64,000 nucleotides of DNA, taken from NCBI GenBank assembly GCA_963713625.1, contig CAVQMN010000002.1:308007-372006 (forward strand). The letters are read 5' to 3'. Position 1 is the first letter of the stretch. Each line of letters opens with the position of its first letter. The position numbers were made by a program, and so were the translations under genes. Below, one piece after another: positions 1 through 8,517 of this stretch. The notes below the pieces were generated by a model. It searched no databases. It was not told the DNA's origin and saw only the letters and a program-made list of their open reading frames with translations. Source of the stretch: Bog-756 sp963713625. GTDB taxonomy: Bacteria > Actinomycetota > Acidimicrobiia > Acidimicrobiales > RAAP-2.

Positions 1-796
1 CGGCTCCTCCGATGGCGGCAGCGTCCATGCCGGTCACGACCATGGCGCCGTCCGATCCGCACTCGATCAGGGCTCCGCGTTGGGTGAGGGCTTCGCCCAG
101 GTCGGCCTGCTCCAAAGCTCGGACCCGGACACTCGGGGCCGTGTGGCGGTTGATGAACTCGTCGGTACCGGCATCGGCGATGATGCGGCCCCTACCGATC
201 ACGATCAGGTGATCCGCAGTCTGGGCCATTTCGCTCATCAGATGGCTGGAGAGGAAGACCGTGCGGCCTTCTGATGCCAGCGACTTCATCAGGTTTCGGA
301 TCCAGAGAATGCCCTCGGGGTCGAGGCCGTTGATCGGCTCGTCGAACATCACCGTCTCGGGGTCACCGAGGAGTGCGGCGGCGATGCCCAGCCGTTGGTT
401 CATGCCGAGCGAGAAGGTTCCGACCCGCTTTCCTGCCACATCGCTCAGGCCCACGATGCCCAGGACGTCGCTGACTCGGCGACGGGCGATGCCGTTACTG
501 TCGGCCATCCAGGTGAGGTGGCTGGCGGCACTGCGGCCGCCGACGATGGCCCCGGCGTCCAGAAGGGCCCCGACCGACCGGAGAGGGTCGGCCAGCTGGT
601 GGTAGGGCCTACCGTCCACTCGGACTTCTCCGGAGGTTGGTGCGTCGAGGCCCAGGATCATGCGCATGGTGGTCGACTTGCCGGCCCCGTTGGGCCCGAG
701 GAATCCGGTCACCTGCCCGGGCTTGACAGTGAAGGAGACCTGGTTGACCGCTACCGTCTTGCCGTAGCGCTTGGTCAGGTGGTTTGCCTCGATCAT
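1..796 (-). CDS. ABC transporter ATP-binding protein, 3' end outside window
   Basis: This is the nucleotide-binding subunit of a DrrA/BcrA-like ABC-2 exporter, which would power export of a drug or lipid through a membrane partner not present here. Reading leftwards from ATG 794-796, the protein starts MIEANHLTKRYGKTVAV. It shows Walker A GPNGAGKST (about residues 34-42), the family's degenerate signature LGMNQ (about 130-134) and Walker B FDEP (about 151-154). An AAAGGAAG-like ribosome site lies just before the start. The frame stays open to base 1, so the C-terminus is cut by the window edge. It is divergent from the BTAD regulator starting 136 bp away, a likely regulatory link. Its first 18 codons and leader recur at 53127-53180. 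Family certain, substrate unknown. Confidence 0.9.
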   Translation of the reverse strand, partial: MIEANHLTKRYGKTVAVNQVSFTVKPGQVTGFLGPNGAGKSTTMRMILGLDAPTSGEVRVDGRPYHQLADPLRSVGALLDAGAIVGGRSAASHLTWMADSNGIARRRVSDVLGIVGLSDVAGKRVGTFSLGMNQRLGIAAALLGDPETVMFDEPINGLDPEGILWIRNLMKSLASEGRTVFLSSHLMSEMAQTADHLIVIGRGRIIADAGTDEFINRHTAPSVRVRALEQADLGEALTQRGALIECGSDGAMVVTGMDAAAIGGA

Positions 797-931
797 GGTG
801 CTTCCTTTCCTCGATGTGCTTGGTCCTGGAGGCAGCCTGCGCTCGGTGCCTGAGGTGGGACTGACGTGACGCTGAGGTGGGCGGGTCAGCTCAATCACGC
901 CGCACTTGGTCATCGGTCGTACCGTGGGGGC

Positions 932-3900
932 GTGGAAGTGAAGCTCTTCGGCGAGTTCGAGGTGGTCAGCGGGGGTGTGGCGATACCCGTTCGTGGCGCA
1001 AAGCAGCGGTCCCTCTTGGCTCTCCTGGCGCTCAACCGAGGGAATCCGGTCAGCGCCGATCGTCTCATCGACCAGCTTTGGGGCGACGGGCAGACGGCGA
1101 AACCGGCCAACGCCTTGCAGGCCCAGATCGTCCAACTGCGCCGAACACTCGGAGCCTCCGCCATCGTCACCTCCGAATCCGGGTACGCGCTCGACATCAG
1201 CGCCGCTGACTTGGACGCAGCCCGATTCGAGGATTTGGTAGCCGAAGGCCGCCGCCTGAGCACTGAGGGTGAGGCAGCCCGGGCGTCCGCCGTGCTTGGT
1301 GACGCCCTCCGGTTGCGGCGCGGCGAGCCGCTTTCCGAGTTCGCCTATGCCGGGTTCGCCGACGCCGAGCGGGCCCATCTCAACGAGTTGGCCCTCGTGG
1401 CAACCGAGTGCCGAATCGAAGCAGACCTGGAGCTTGGTCATCACAACGAGCTGGTGGGTGAGTTAGAAGCGCTGTGCCGGGACCACCCGCTACGGGAGCG
1501 CCTTTGGGAGTTGCTCATGCTGGCGCTCTACCGAGCGGGACGCCAAGCCGAAGCGTTGCGGGCCTACGCCGAGATCAGTGACCGCCTGGTGGACGAGCTC
1601 GGCGTCGACCCGGGCTCGAGCCTGCGGGAGTTGGAAACCCGCGTCCTTACCCACGACCCGTCTCTCGTCGCCGAGCAACCGCCAGCGCCCCGTGCCCCGG
1701 CGCTGCAGTCGGTCCCAGGGAACCTGCCCGAACCATTGAGCAGGTTCCTGGGGCGTGAGGCCGAACTGGAACAGGTGGTCGAAGCGATCGGCTCCAGCCG
1801 CTTGGTCACACTGATCGGACCCGGTGGAGTGGGCAAGACCCGGCTGGCGGTCGAGGCCGCCACCCGCTTGCGGGAACGGCACCGGGGCGGCACCTGGCTG
1901 ATCGAATTGGCTGGCGTCGCCGACCCGGAAGGAGTCGCACCGGTCGTGGCCGGCACGCTCGGAGCCGTACGGCCTGCTCCGGGTGACACCCAGCCCTCCG
2001 GATCGACAGCCGAGCTCATCGCCCGCCACCTCGCCGGTCGCTCCCTCGTGGTCGTCCTCGACAACTGCGAACACGTTATCGGCGAGGCTGCGAGCCTCGC
2101 CCACACCCTGGTCGGAAAGGTACCCGGTCTTCGCCTCGTGGCCACGAGCCGCGAGCCACTCGGTGTTCCCGGCGAGATCCTCATACCCATAGCCGGGCTG
2201 GCATCCCCGGCCGCCATCGAACTGTTCGTGGACCGTGCTCGTGCGGTCCAACCAGGATTCAAAGGCGATGGCCCGGCCGAGGTGGTCATCGACGGCATCT
2301 GCCAACGACTCGACGGCCTGCCTCTGGCCATCGAGCTCGCCGCCGCCCGACTTCGAGCGCTCCCCCTGTCCACGCTGGCCGAGCGACTCGGCGACCGCTT
2401 CGCCCTGCTCACCCGCGGCGCCCGCACCGCGCTGCCCCGCCAACAGACGCTGCGTGCCGTCGTGGACTGGAGTTACGACCTCCTCTTCGAGGACGAGCGG
2501 CACTTGTTCGCACGGCTATCAGTCTTCGTTGGCGGCTGCGAGCTCGAGGCCGTCGAGGCCGTCTGCGTCGACGACAAGCTCCCGAGCACCGATGTCCTCG
2601 ACGTCATGAGTCGGCTGGTGGACAAGTCCCTCGTCACGGCCCCGACACCGGGAGAGACTCGGTTCACTCAGCTACAGACGTTGTCGGAGTATGGCGCCAG
2701 CCGCCTCGAAGACTCCGACGACTCTGATCCGGTTCGCTCCAGGCACGCCGCCTACTACCGCCGCTTGGCCGAGAATGCCAACGAACGGTTACGTGGTGCG
2801 AGAGCGCCCGAGTGGAGCGAGCGCCTGACCCCGGAGTTGGGCAATCTGAAAGCTGCAATCGATTGGCATTTGAGCACCGGGAACATCGATGCCGCACTCT
2901 CCATGGTCTCCGGAATGGCCTGGCTGTGGTTCGTCAACAGCGATTTTGCTGAAGGCGCCCGTTGGCTGGCCCGCGCGCTGGGTGCCGAAGGGACACGCCG
3001 GGCTGAGCTGCATGCCACCGCCCTCGTCTGGCACGGCTACTGCGTCGGCATGTCGTTCAGTCCAGCGGCGGGTGTCGTCGAATGTGAGGAGGCGATTGCC
3101 GCCTTGAGGCCGGGTGGCGACCCTATTCGCCTGGCCGAGGCGCTTCTGCTTGGAGCGTCGGTAATGATACGGTCCCACAAGTTCGACCAGTCGCTGGAGG
3201 CTCTGGCGGAAGCACAGACGCTGCTCGGCCCTGATGACCAACGGTGGCTACCCGGTACAGACGACACGATGGAGGGGCGGATGCTCCTCGGGCCTCATGA
3301 GCACGGGTGGCTGCTTGGCACACACGACATGTTGGTCAGCTGGAATATGGCGTCGTTTGGGCGTCTCGACGAGGCCGAGGCGGCGGCCCTTTCGAGCATT
3401 GAACGCTTCGACGCGGCAGGTGAAGTGCTGCTGGTGGTCAACGCACTGAACGCTCTGGCCGGAGTTGCCGCAGCAAAGGGTGATTTCGAGGGCGCGTCAG
3501 TAGCGTACGAAGCGCTGTTAGAACGGTGCCGGGCGACCGAGCAGCACCCCTACCTGCCCTTTTGCCTCGTCTCTTTGGCCGGTGTGCGGGCCAGGCAAGG
3601 TGACGCGACCGCCGCCGACCACCTCTACGAAGAGGCGATCGGGTGCTCCTACAACCCGTGGCTCTCGGCCGATGCCATGGTCGGCCAAGCGGCCGCTGCC
3701 CGTCACCTCGGCGACTTGGCACGGGCGAGAGGTTTGCTCGACACTGCCGCGGAGCGCTACCGGGACGCTGACCTTCCCGCCGGCCAAGCCCGGGTGCTTG
3801 CCGGACTGGCCTGGTGGGCGATCGGTACAGATCAATCAGCCGCTGCCGTCCTCTTCGCAGCAGATGCCGTCAGAGCCGCAAAAGCAATTGGAGATTCCGA

Positions 3901-4084
3901 ATCCCAACTGCTCGCCGATTCCGCCCTGGCCGCAGCCAACGCGATCGCAAACCCCACTCAGCGAAATACCGCCACATTCGTGGAGTTGGCCCAGCAGCGA
4001 GCCTCAGGTCCCTCGCATCGCTCCCTCACCGACGAGCCAGATCTGGAGGCACTCGCGGCCCATCTCGCACCAACCTCGACCTGA
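932..4084 (+). CDS. BTAD/SARP-type transcriptional regulator with NB-ARC-like ATPase and TPR-like C-terminus
   Basis: A large AfsR/SARP-like activator. The N-terminus (about residues 1-95) is an OmpR-type winged helix opening KLFGEFEV. A bacterial transcriptional activation domain follows (to about 245), then an AAA/NB-ARC ATPase with P-loop GPGGVGKT near residue 295 and Walker B VVVLDNCEH near 370. The remaining roughly 500 residues are helical and repeat-like with many A/L-rich segments, as in TPR sensor domains. The frame is open from 866, but homology begins only at GTG 932 or GTG 938. A GGGGG run at 926-930 is better spaced for 938, so the true start may be two codons later. The gene is divergent from the ABC ATPase at 1-796, which it may control. 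Full length, no breaks seen; the ligand is unknown. Confidence 0.9.
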   Translation: MEVKLFGEFEVVSGGVAIPVRGAKQRSLLALLALNRGNPVSADRLIDQLWGDGQTAKPANALQAQIVQLRRTLGASAIVTSESGYALDISAADLDAARFEDLVAEGRRLSTEGEAARASAVLGDALRLRRGEPLSEFAYAGFADAERAHLNELALVATECRIEADLELGHHNELVGELEALCRDHPLRERLWELLMLALYRAGRQAEALRAYAEISDRLVDELGVDPGSSLRELETRVLTHDPSLVAEQPPAPRAPALQSVPGNLPEPLSRFLGREAELEQVVEAIGSSRLVTLIGPGGVGKTRLAVEAATRLRERHRGGTWLIELAGVADPEGVAPVVAGTLGAVRPAPGDTQPSGSTAELIARHLAGRSLVVVLDNCEHVIGEAASLAHTLVGKVPGLRLVATSREPLGVPGEILIPIAGLASPAAIELFVDRARAVQPGFKGDGPAEVVIDGICQRLDGLPLAIELAAARLRALPLSTLAERLGDRFALLTRGARTALPRQQTLRAVVDWSYDLLFEDERHLFARLSVFVGGCELEAVEAVCVDDKLPSTDVLDVMSRLVDKSLVTAPTPGETRFTQLQTLSEYGASRLEDSDDSDPVRSRHAAYYRRLAENANERLRGARAPEWSERLTPELGNLKAAIDWHLSTGNIDAALSMVSGMAWLWFVNSDFAEGARWLARALGAEGTRRAELHATALVWHGYCVGMSFSPAAGVVECEEAIAALRPGGDPIRLAEALLLGASVMIRSHKFDQSLEALAEAQTLLGPDDQRWLPGTDDTMEGRMLLGPHEHGWLLGTHDMLVSWNMASFGRLDEAEAAALSSIERFDAAGEVLLVVNALNALAGVAAAKGDFEGASVAYEALLERCRATEQHPYLPFCLVSLAGVRARQGDATAADHLYEEAIGCSYNPWLSADAMVGQAAAARHLGDLARARGLLDTAAERYRDADLPAGQARVLAGLAWWAIGTDQSAAAVLFAADAVRAAKAIGDSESQLLADSALAAANAIANPTQRNTATFVELAQQRASGPSHRSLTDEPDLEALAAHLAPTST

Positions 4085-4196
4085 ACAGCAAAGCCGCAGC
4101 TCGAATCCGCTTCAAAGGCCGCCACCTCAAGCCGTGGCGTTGGCACCTCAGCACCACCTCAGGGCGGCCTCAGGCCGTGGGCGCATCCTGACGGTC

Positions 4197-4685
4197 ATGC
4201 ATCGCGACTCAGAACGACCAAACACCAGCCGTGGCCGGTCGGGCTCTCCTGGTCCTGTGGTCGAGGACCACGGTCGGGTGGTCACGGCCAACACCCAGGC
4301 CGCCGCCTTTTATCGCCAAGCACAACGAGCCGCGGACGTGTCCGTGACCGTAAAGGCACTCTGTCGCGCGGTCATGGCCGATCCTGACTTCGGGCTCGCT
4401 GTCGCCGACCTCGCCGCCTACACCGGAGCGTCGCCGAGTCCCACCGGTGGCCGCCCGATGAGCTGGGAACGCCATCATATTGAAGTGGTCCGCACCGCGG
4501 CCGCCGGCAACGTCAGTCGAGCCACTGACCTGCTGCGTGAACATCTCGCGAGCATTGGCTGCGACCCACTCGCTCTGCGCATTGTTACCGACCTCCGACG
4601 GCGGACAGGAAACCGCGGAGGGCTCGAGGACTTCAGCGCCCAGTTTCTCAGTTGCCATGGGGCATCCAGGGATACCTGGCATTGA
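4197..4685 (+). CDS. hypothetical helical protein (TPR38-like segment)
   Basis: A 162-residue protein read from ATG 4197, about 110 bp after the BTAD gene in the same direction. The frame is open further upstream, but that part overlaps the BTAD gene and is its shadow. The segment ERHHIEVVRTAAAGNV through LREHLA and DPLALRIV resembles the helical repeat of tetratricopeptide-38-like proteins, where a substrate-unload motif of this kind recurs. No signal peptide or membrane segment is visible. It could be a free partner of the upstream regulator or the tail of an older, longer protein. The function is not known and the family assignment is an inference from pattern only. Confidence 0.5.
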   Translation: MHRDSERPNTSRGRSGSPGPVVEDHGRVVTANTQAAAFYRQAQRAADVSVTVKALCRAVMADPDFGLAVADLAAYTGASPSPTGGRPMSWERHHIEVVRTAAAGNVSRATDLLREHLASIGCDPLALRIVTDLRRRTGNRGGLEDFSAQFLSCHGASRDTWH

Positions 4686-5007
4686 CCGTCCCTTGCGTGC
4701 AAAAAGCATTTCCACTTTCGTGTCCGGGTCCGACTTGTACAGAGTATGAGGATCCGTTCCCCCGGGGAGGTTCGTATTTCCATTCACTGGCTGGACTTCA
4801 CGGGTTGAGCGAGCCCCCCAACCGCTTGGAAGGTTGTCGAGCGCATTACCTGGCGAAATCAACTCCAGCGACAGCGTTGCACAACGATCGGGCGAGCCAG
4901 CATCTATGCCGTGGGTGCCCCGGCACTCAGACCCGGCATTCAGACCTCACCGAACAGGGTGGCCGGCCCGAATGGCACTCTGACCGGGACTTTTGGCGCG
5001 CTCGGCA
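4686..5007. other. intergenic, no gene recognised
   Basis: Short open frames on both strands have no recognisable domain or good ribosome site. The right edge carries a tandem copy of a 12-bp tRNA acceptor-end word (4994-5005, repeated at 5008-5019) just outside att copy 1. Confidence 0.5.
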
Positions 5008-5052
5008 TGGCGCGCTCGGCAGGATTCGAACCCGCGACCTTCTGATCCGTAG
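5008..5052 (-). repeat. att copy 1: 3' half of tRNA-Arg(ACG)
   Basis: On the minus strand the copy reads anticodon loop CTACGGA (anticodon ACG), the 3' side of the anticodon stem, variable loop, a T-arm with a pairable 5-bp stem around TTCGAAT, and an acceptor 3' strand ending CCA. No 5' acceptor strand, D-arm or 5' anticodon stem lies to its right, so this is not a working tRNA gene. The same piece recurs at 16036 and 61904 in the same orientation. This is the pattern left when an integrase crosses over between the anticodon loop and the 3' end of a tRNA gene. Confidence 0.8.
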
Positions 5053-5177
5053 CGCGCCTCGGGGTCGTTTAAGCGGGTCCCGCCAAGTCTTAATTTGTCT
5101 CAAATGCTTTTGACAACTGCTGTTGCACCCTCTGAAGGTAGACCGAGTCAGAAGGTTGGGCCATAAGGTTCTGACCA

Positions 5178-6101
5178 CTAGGCGATGAAGCGGTGGATGG
5201 CCTCGTTGGCGTGGTCCTGATAGGACGAGTTGGCCAAATCAGGGAAAATTTCCGATTGGTCGACCATGGGACCCTTCAGCTTGCCGGCCGCGCTGGCGTA
5301 GAACACGCCACTCGACAGCTTCGGGTCGGTGACACCGTCGACGAGTCTCTTCGCGCCCACGTCAAGTTCGTGGGAAATGCCGAGGCGGGGCATGATGTGT
5401 TTTGCAGCAAAGCGCAGCGGTGGCGCCGCACCAGCGGCAGCTTCGGTGCCCGTGGTGTTGCCGGGGCTCACCGTGACGAAGCGGAGGTCGGGGTATTGGC
5501 GCGCCAGGTGGGCCATCCATAACGCCCCGATGTACTTGACCTGACCGAAGGCCAGGTTCTGATCGTATTTTCTGTCAGCGAAGTAGCTGCCGTCGATGAC
5601 GGTAGTGAGTTCGTCGGCGGAGGTTGAGACGAAGGTTGGCCGTTTGAACCCCAACTTCGGAATTCCCCTGGCTGCTTCACTTGCGGCAAACACCGCTACT
5701 TCGCTGAGTCGGTTCTGGGCCAGGAGCCCTTCGAGCAGGACAGCGTGACCGAGAACGTTCGTTGCGAACAGTGTGGTAACCCTGTCAGCCGTCAATTCCA
5801 TCAGGGACTTGTTGCCGATGACACCAGCGTTCATGACCAGCGCATCGAGGGATCCGTCGATGGCCGCTAGGGCGGCGCGGACCGAACCAAGATCGGTGAC
5901 ATCCATCAAAATGATGTCGAAAATGCGTCGGTCGGTGACGGCCTCGAGATCGGCTTTTGCCGTTGACGCCCGATCTCGGTTCCGACACGCCAGATAGATG
6001 CGGCCGATCTCAGGACGTAACGCCAGCTGCCGGGCCACATCCTTGCCGATCCCGACATTGGCCCCCGTGATGAGCACTGTCTTTCCAGAGGGAGGGCTCA
6101 C
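5178..6101 (-). CDS. SDR-family NAD(P)-dependent oxidoreductase, catalytic Tyr replaced
   Basis: A classical-size short-chain dehydrogenase/reductase (307 aa) of the protochlorophyllide reductase/retinol dehydrogenase-like group. The cofactor motif TGANVGIG is at about residues 12-19 and the MNAGV loop at about 91-95. Where the family has Tyr-x-x-x-Lys, this protein reads AFGQVK, so the catalytic tyrosine is phenylalanine while the lysine is kept. Normal reductase activity is therefore doubtful, and it may act on an unusual substrate or as a binding protein. The GTG start overlaps the DUF1330 stop as GTGA, so it is translationally coupled as last gene of an SDR / DUF1330 / SDR operon. It ends 20-25 bp from the att 1-associated repeats. 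Confidence 0.85.
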   Translation of the reverse strand: MSPPSGKTVLITGANVGIGKDVARQLALRPEIGRIYLACRNRDRASTAKADLEAVTDRRIFDIILMDVTDLGSVRAALAAIDGSLDALVMNAGVIGNKSLMELTADRVTTLFATNVLGHAVLLEGLLAQNRLSEVAVFAASEAARGIPKLGFKRPTFVSTSADELTTVIDGSYFADRKYDQNLAFGQVKYIGALWMAHLARQYPDLRFVTVSPGNTTGTEAAAGAAPPLRFAAKHIMPRLGISHELDVGAKRLVDGVTDPKLSSGVFYASAAGKLKGPMVDQSEIFPDLANSSYQDHANEAIHRFIA

Positions 6102-6418
6102 ACTGATTCCCTCTCACCCTCTGTGGACGGTGGGATGCCGTCGAGCAAGCTGAAACGGACCTCCATCGCGATACCTCGGACTTCGATCAGCTGTTGATAG
6201 TCAGGCGAGTTGTACCACCCGAGGGCCGTCTCACGGTCGGCAAACCGCACAAGTGCTCCTGAAGTGAGCGAGCTATTGCCGTACAGGGCTTCCCAGTTAC
6301 CGGCGGCGATTACCTCACCTCCGTGCTTCTTGGCTGTCTGCCCAGCAATGGGGGCGTACTTGTCACGGTAGACATCTGGGTCCTTGACTGTGAATTCGAC
6401 GATTACATAGGCACTCAT
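6098..6418 (-). CDS. DUF1330 domain protein
   Basis: A small ferredoxin-fold dimeric-barrel protein (106 aa). The N-terminus MSAYVIVEFTVKDPDVY and the later LVRFADRETALGWYNSPDYQ are characteristic of DUF1330. These are cytoplasmic proteins of unknown reaction, often near oxidoreductases. The ATG at 6416-6418 was chosen because AGGGAG lies about 7 bases upstream and domain homology starts there; the frame is open to 6493 but without a ribosome site. It is the middle gene of a minus-strand operon and overlaps the following SDR by four bases. Confidence 0.85.
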   Translation of the reverse strand: MSAYVIVEFTVKDPDVYRDKYAPIAGQTAKKHGGEVIAAGNWEALYGNSSLTSGALVRFADRETALGWYNSPDYQQLIEVRGIAMEVRFSLLDGIPPSTEGERESV

Positions 6419-6489
6419 GTGGATACTCCCTGATTGGTGGTTGTCGTTGGCTTCCTGGGTCTTCGCTCTCAACACGTCACTGCCGACGA

Positions 6490-7239
6490 TCACGTGGCGA
6501 CTCGGCCTCCATCGACGGCAAGAGTGACGCCATGGACGAAGCTGGCGTCGTCACTGGCAAGAAAGACGATTGCGGAAGCGAGCTCCTCTGGCTCGGCGAC
6601 GCGACCTGCTGGTGCGAGCGCAGCGAGCTGCTTCACCATGTCCTCGGGGACCGCTTCCATCATGCGGGTGCGCGTTGGGCCGGGGGCAACGGCGTTCACT
6701 CGAACACCACTCGGGCCGTATTCGGCTGCCCAGGTCTTCGTCAGCAGCTCGAGTGCCGCTCGGCTGGCTCCGTACATGGCCATGCCGGCCTGTCCAAAGC
6801 TCGCGACCATGGTGGAGACGTTGACGATCGAACCCCATCCGCGTTCGGCCATGGCTGGCGCCAGTGACGCGACAAGGAAGAACGGAACCTTGACGTTCAG
6901 TGCAAAGGTCTCGTCGAACTGAGCCTCGGTGGCTGCGTTGCTCGGTCCGAGCAACGCGACACCGGCGTTGTTGATGAGGATGTCGACGTGACCGCCACCG
7001 GCATCAGTGGCCCACTCGACCAGGTCCTGTGCCGACTTCAGATCGCTCAAGGAAGTGAGCAAGAACGTCGCGCTGCCTCCGTTGCCTTCGATCTCGGCGA
7101 CCACGTCCTTGGCTCGTTGTTCGTTGCGCCCGACGATCAGTACGTGAGCGCCACGGGCGGCCAGGGCGGTGCCCGTGGCCTTGCCGATTCCGCTCGTCGA
7201 GCCCGTAACCAGTGCTGTCTTGCCGCTCAGATCAGTCAT
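6490..7239 (-). CDS. SDR-family oxidoreductase (FabG-like), catalytic Lys replaced by Arg
   Basis: A 249-residue SDR. It shows the NADP-binding TGSTSGIG at about residues 13-20, the NNAGV loop at about 90-94 and the C-terminal AVDGG typical of FabG-like enzymes. The active-site motif reads YGASR in place of YxxxK, so the lysine that orients the nicotinamide ribose is arginine. The cofactor loop after strand 2 reads GRNEQR, suggesting NADP. It is first gene of the SDR / DUF1330 / SDR operon and divergent from a TetR regulator. Two palindromes that could bind TetR lie in its upstream region, so it is probably TetR-repressed and ligand-induced. Confidence 0.88.
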   Translation of the reverse strand: MTDLSGKTALVTGSTSGIGKATGTALAARGAHVLIVGRNEQRAKDVVAEIEGNGGSATFLLTSLSDLKSAQDLVEWATDAGGGHVDILINNAGVALLGPSNAATEAQFDETFALNVKVPFFLVASLAPAMAERGWGSIVNVSTMVASFGQAGMAMYGASRAALELLTKTWAAEYGPSGVRVNAVAPGPTRTRMMEAVPEDMVKQLAALAPAGRVAEPEELASAIVFLASDDASFVHGVTLAVDGGRVAT

Positions 7240-7263
7240 GCGTCGGGTTTCCTCTCGTCAAAA

Positions 7264-7312
7264 TGGGTGGCATAACCCACTATGACTGGAGAAGAATGGG
7301 TTGTCAAACCCA
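7264..7312. promoter_or_regulatory. two palindromic operators between SDR operon and TetR gene
   Basis: Two near-identical inverted repeats, TGGGTGGCATAACCCA (7264-7279) and TGGGTTGTCAAACCCA (7297-7312), are centred 33 bp apart, about three helical turns. They sit between the divergent starts of the SDR (7239) and TetR (7335). This is the classic layout for a TetR that represses both its own gene and the neighbouring operon. The palindromes are seen directly; TetR binding is inferred. Confidence 0.75.
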
Positions 7313-7334
7313 GAATCTTTGTTAGCATTGCAGC

Positions 7335-7940
7335 ATGGTCAACGAAACGAGTGACCGGCCGAAGCTCACACCCAAGGGAGCGCGCACCCGGGCACGAATA
7401 GTGGAGAACGCCGCCGCCCTGATCCATGAGCGTGGAGTGGCGGGCACGACATTGGAAGACGTCAGGGCGGCGGCGGAAGTGAGCGGATCGCAGATGTACC
7501 ACTACTTTCCCGACAAGGACGACCTTGTGCAGGCGGTCATCGATTACCAGGCCGAGACCATCGTCAATCGCCAGCGTCACGCGTTCAGCAGCGTGAACGG
7601 AGTCGAAGCCTGGCGGAACATGGTGATCACCGCAGCGAAGCGCACCAAAGGAAAGGGGGGCTGCCAACTTGGCTCGCTCGTTGGTCAACTCGCCGAGAGT
7701 GACCCCGAGGCCCGAGCGCTCATCGCGACGGGGTTCGATCAGTGGGCAGCCGCCATCGGCGATGGGCTGAGATCCCTTCATGCCGACGGGAAGCTTTCGT
7801 CGGACATCGACCTGGACGACCTCGCCACTACGTTGCTCGCCACGCTCCAAGGGGGACTTGTACTTGCCCAGGTACAGCAGAGTCCCCGTGCGTTCGAGAC
7901 TGCCATCAATACTCTTCTCGCCCTCATCATCGGCAGATGA
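7335..7940 (+). CDS. TetR/AcrR-family transcriptional regulator
   Basis: A 201-residue TetR repressor. The N-terminal helix-turn-helix (about residues 14-62) runs from GARTRARIVENAA through GTTLEDVRAAAEVSGSQMYHYF to PDKDDL, matching the family. The C-terminal ligand domain contains KGGCQLGSLVGQLAE, a sequence type common in the TetR_C subgroup of actinobacterial oxidoreductase regulators. It is divergent from the SDR / DUF1330 / SDR operon with two shared palindromes between them. It likely controls that operon in response to the substrate or a related small molecule, which the sequence does not identify. Confidence 0.9.
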   Translation: MVNETSDRPKLTPKGARTRARIVENAAALIHERGVAGTTLEDVRAAAEVSGSQMYHYFPDKDDLVQAVIDYQAETIVNRQRHAFSSVNGVEAWRNMVITAAKRTKGKGGCQLGSLVGQLAESDPEARALIATGFDQWAAAIGDGLRSLHADGKLSSDIDLDDLATTLLATLQGGLVLAQVQQSPRAFETAINTLLALIIGR

Positions 7941-8130
7941 GCCCAAGCCGGGTTCGTTCACATCCGTCGCTGAGGTCCGCTCAAGGCCCTTGGACGACGC
8001 ACGTGCATCCAAACGATGCTCCTGCAGGCCCGCTGCCATTCGGGATTCAGGACACCTCGTCGCTGCCGGTGAGTTGCTCAGGTCTGGATTTCCGTCAGCC
8101 CACCCCGCCGATCCTGACTAATCGTGGCTC

Positions 8131-8517
8131 TTGGACGTGGTCCAGCCTCGACAAGATGAACGGAGCTTCGTGACAGCTCCTCGCGTGGGGGAGACGTTCC
8201 ACCTCGACCTCGACGGGATGACAATCGCCGGCCGCTACATCGAAGTAGATCCCCCGCACCGCATGCTGCTCAGATGGGACCGTCAAGGAACCGACACAGC
8301 GGCGCCACCACCTGCATTTATTGAGATCACGCTCACCCCGACGGGTGACGGCACAAATGTGAGGGCGCAATTCTCCGGCCTACGTGCGGATGATGCCGCG
8401 CTCTATCCGCAACTTTGGGCGCGCCACCTTGACCGGATCGCAAGTGCTTTGGCTGGCGCTGCTGAACCCGATGACCCCTTCATGTCAGAGGGGAGGCGCT
8501 CAGCCCTGCCCCAGTAG
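8131..8517 (+). CDS. SRPBCC/AHSA1-like protein, probably 5'-truncated
   Basis: A 128-residue frame with the C-terminal two thirds of an Activator-of-Hsp90-ATPase-1-like (START/SRPBCC) fold: VGETFHLDLDGMTIAGRYIE, then EITLTPTGDGTNV and a final helix with LWARHLDRIASAL. The N-terminal strand and helix of the fold (the usual Trp-rich segment) are absent. A stop codon at 8119-8121 interrupts the same frame directly after residues reading ADPD, which look like the missing part. The only available starts are TTG 8131 or later GTGs. I read it as a gene disrupted at its 5' end, either decaying or mis-sequenced. Its 3' end overlaps the tail of the convergent NTase copy A. Confidence 0.55.
   Translation: MDVVQPRQDERSFVTAPRVGETFHLDLDGMTIAGRYIEVDPPHRMLLRWDRQGTDTAAPPPAFIEITLTPTGDGTNVRAQFSGLRADDAALYPQLWARHLDRIASALAGAAEPDDPFMSEGRRSALPQ

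Noticed and set aside
1490..2503. 337-residue minus-strand open frame
   Set aside because: Antisense to the intact BTAD regulator and lacking recognisable motifs.
5008..5052. Functional tRNA-Arg genes at 5008, 16036 and 61904
   Set aside because: Only the anticodon loop to acceptor 3' strand is present; no D-arm, 5' acceptor strand or 5' anticodon stem pairs with it at any of the three places.
7236..8039. 267-residue minus-strand open frame
   Set aside because: Covers the TetR gene in antisense and runs into the SDR promoter; no domain.
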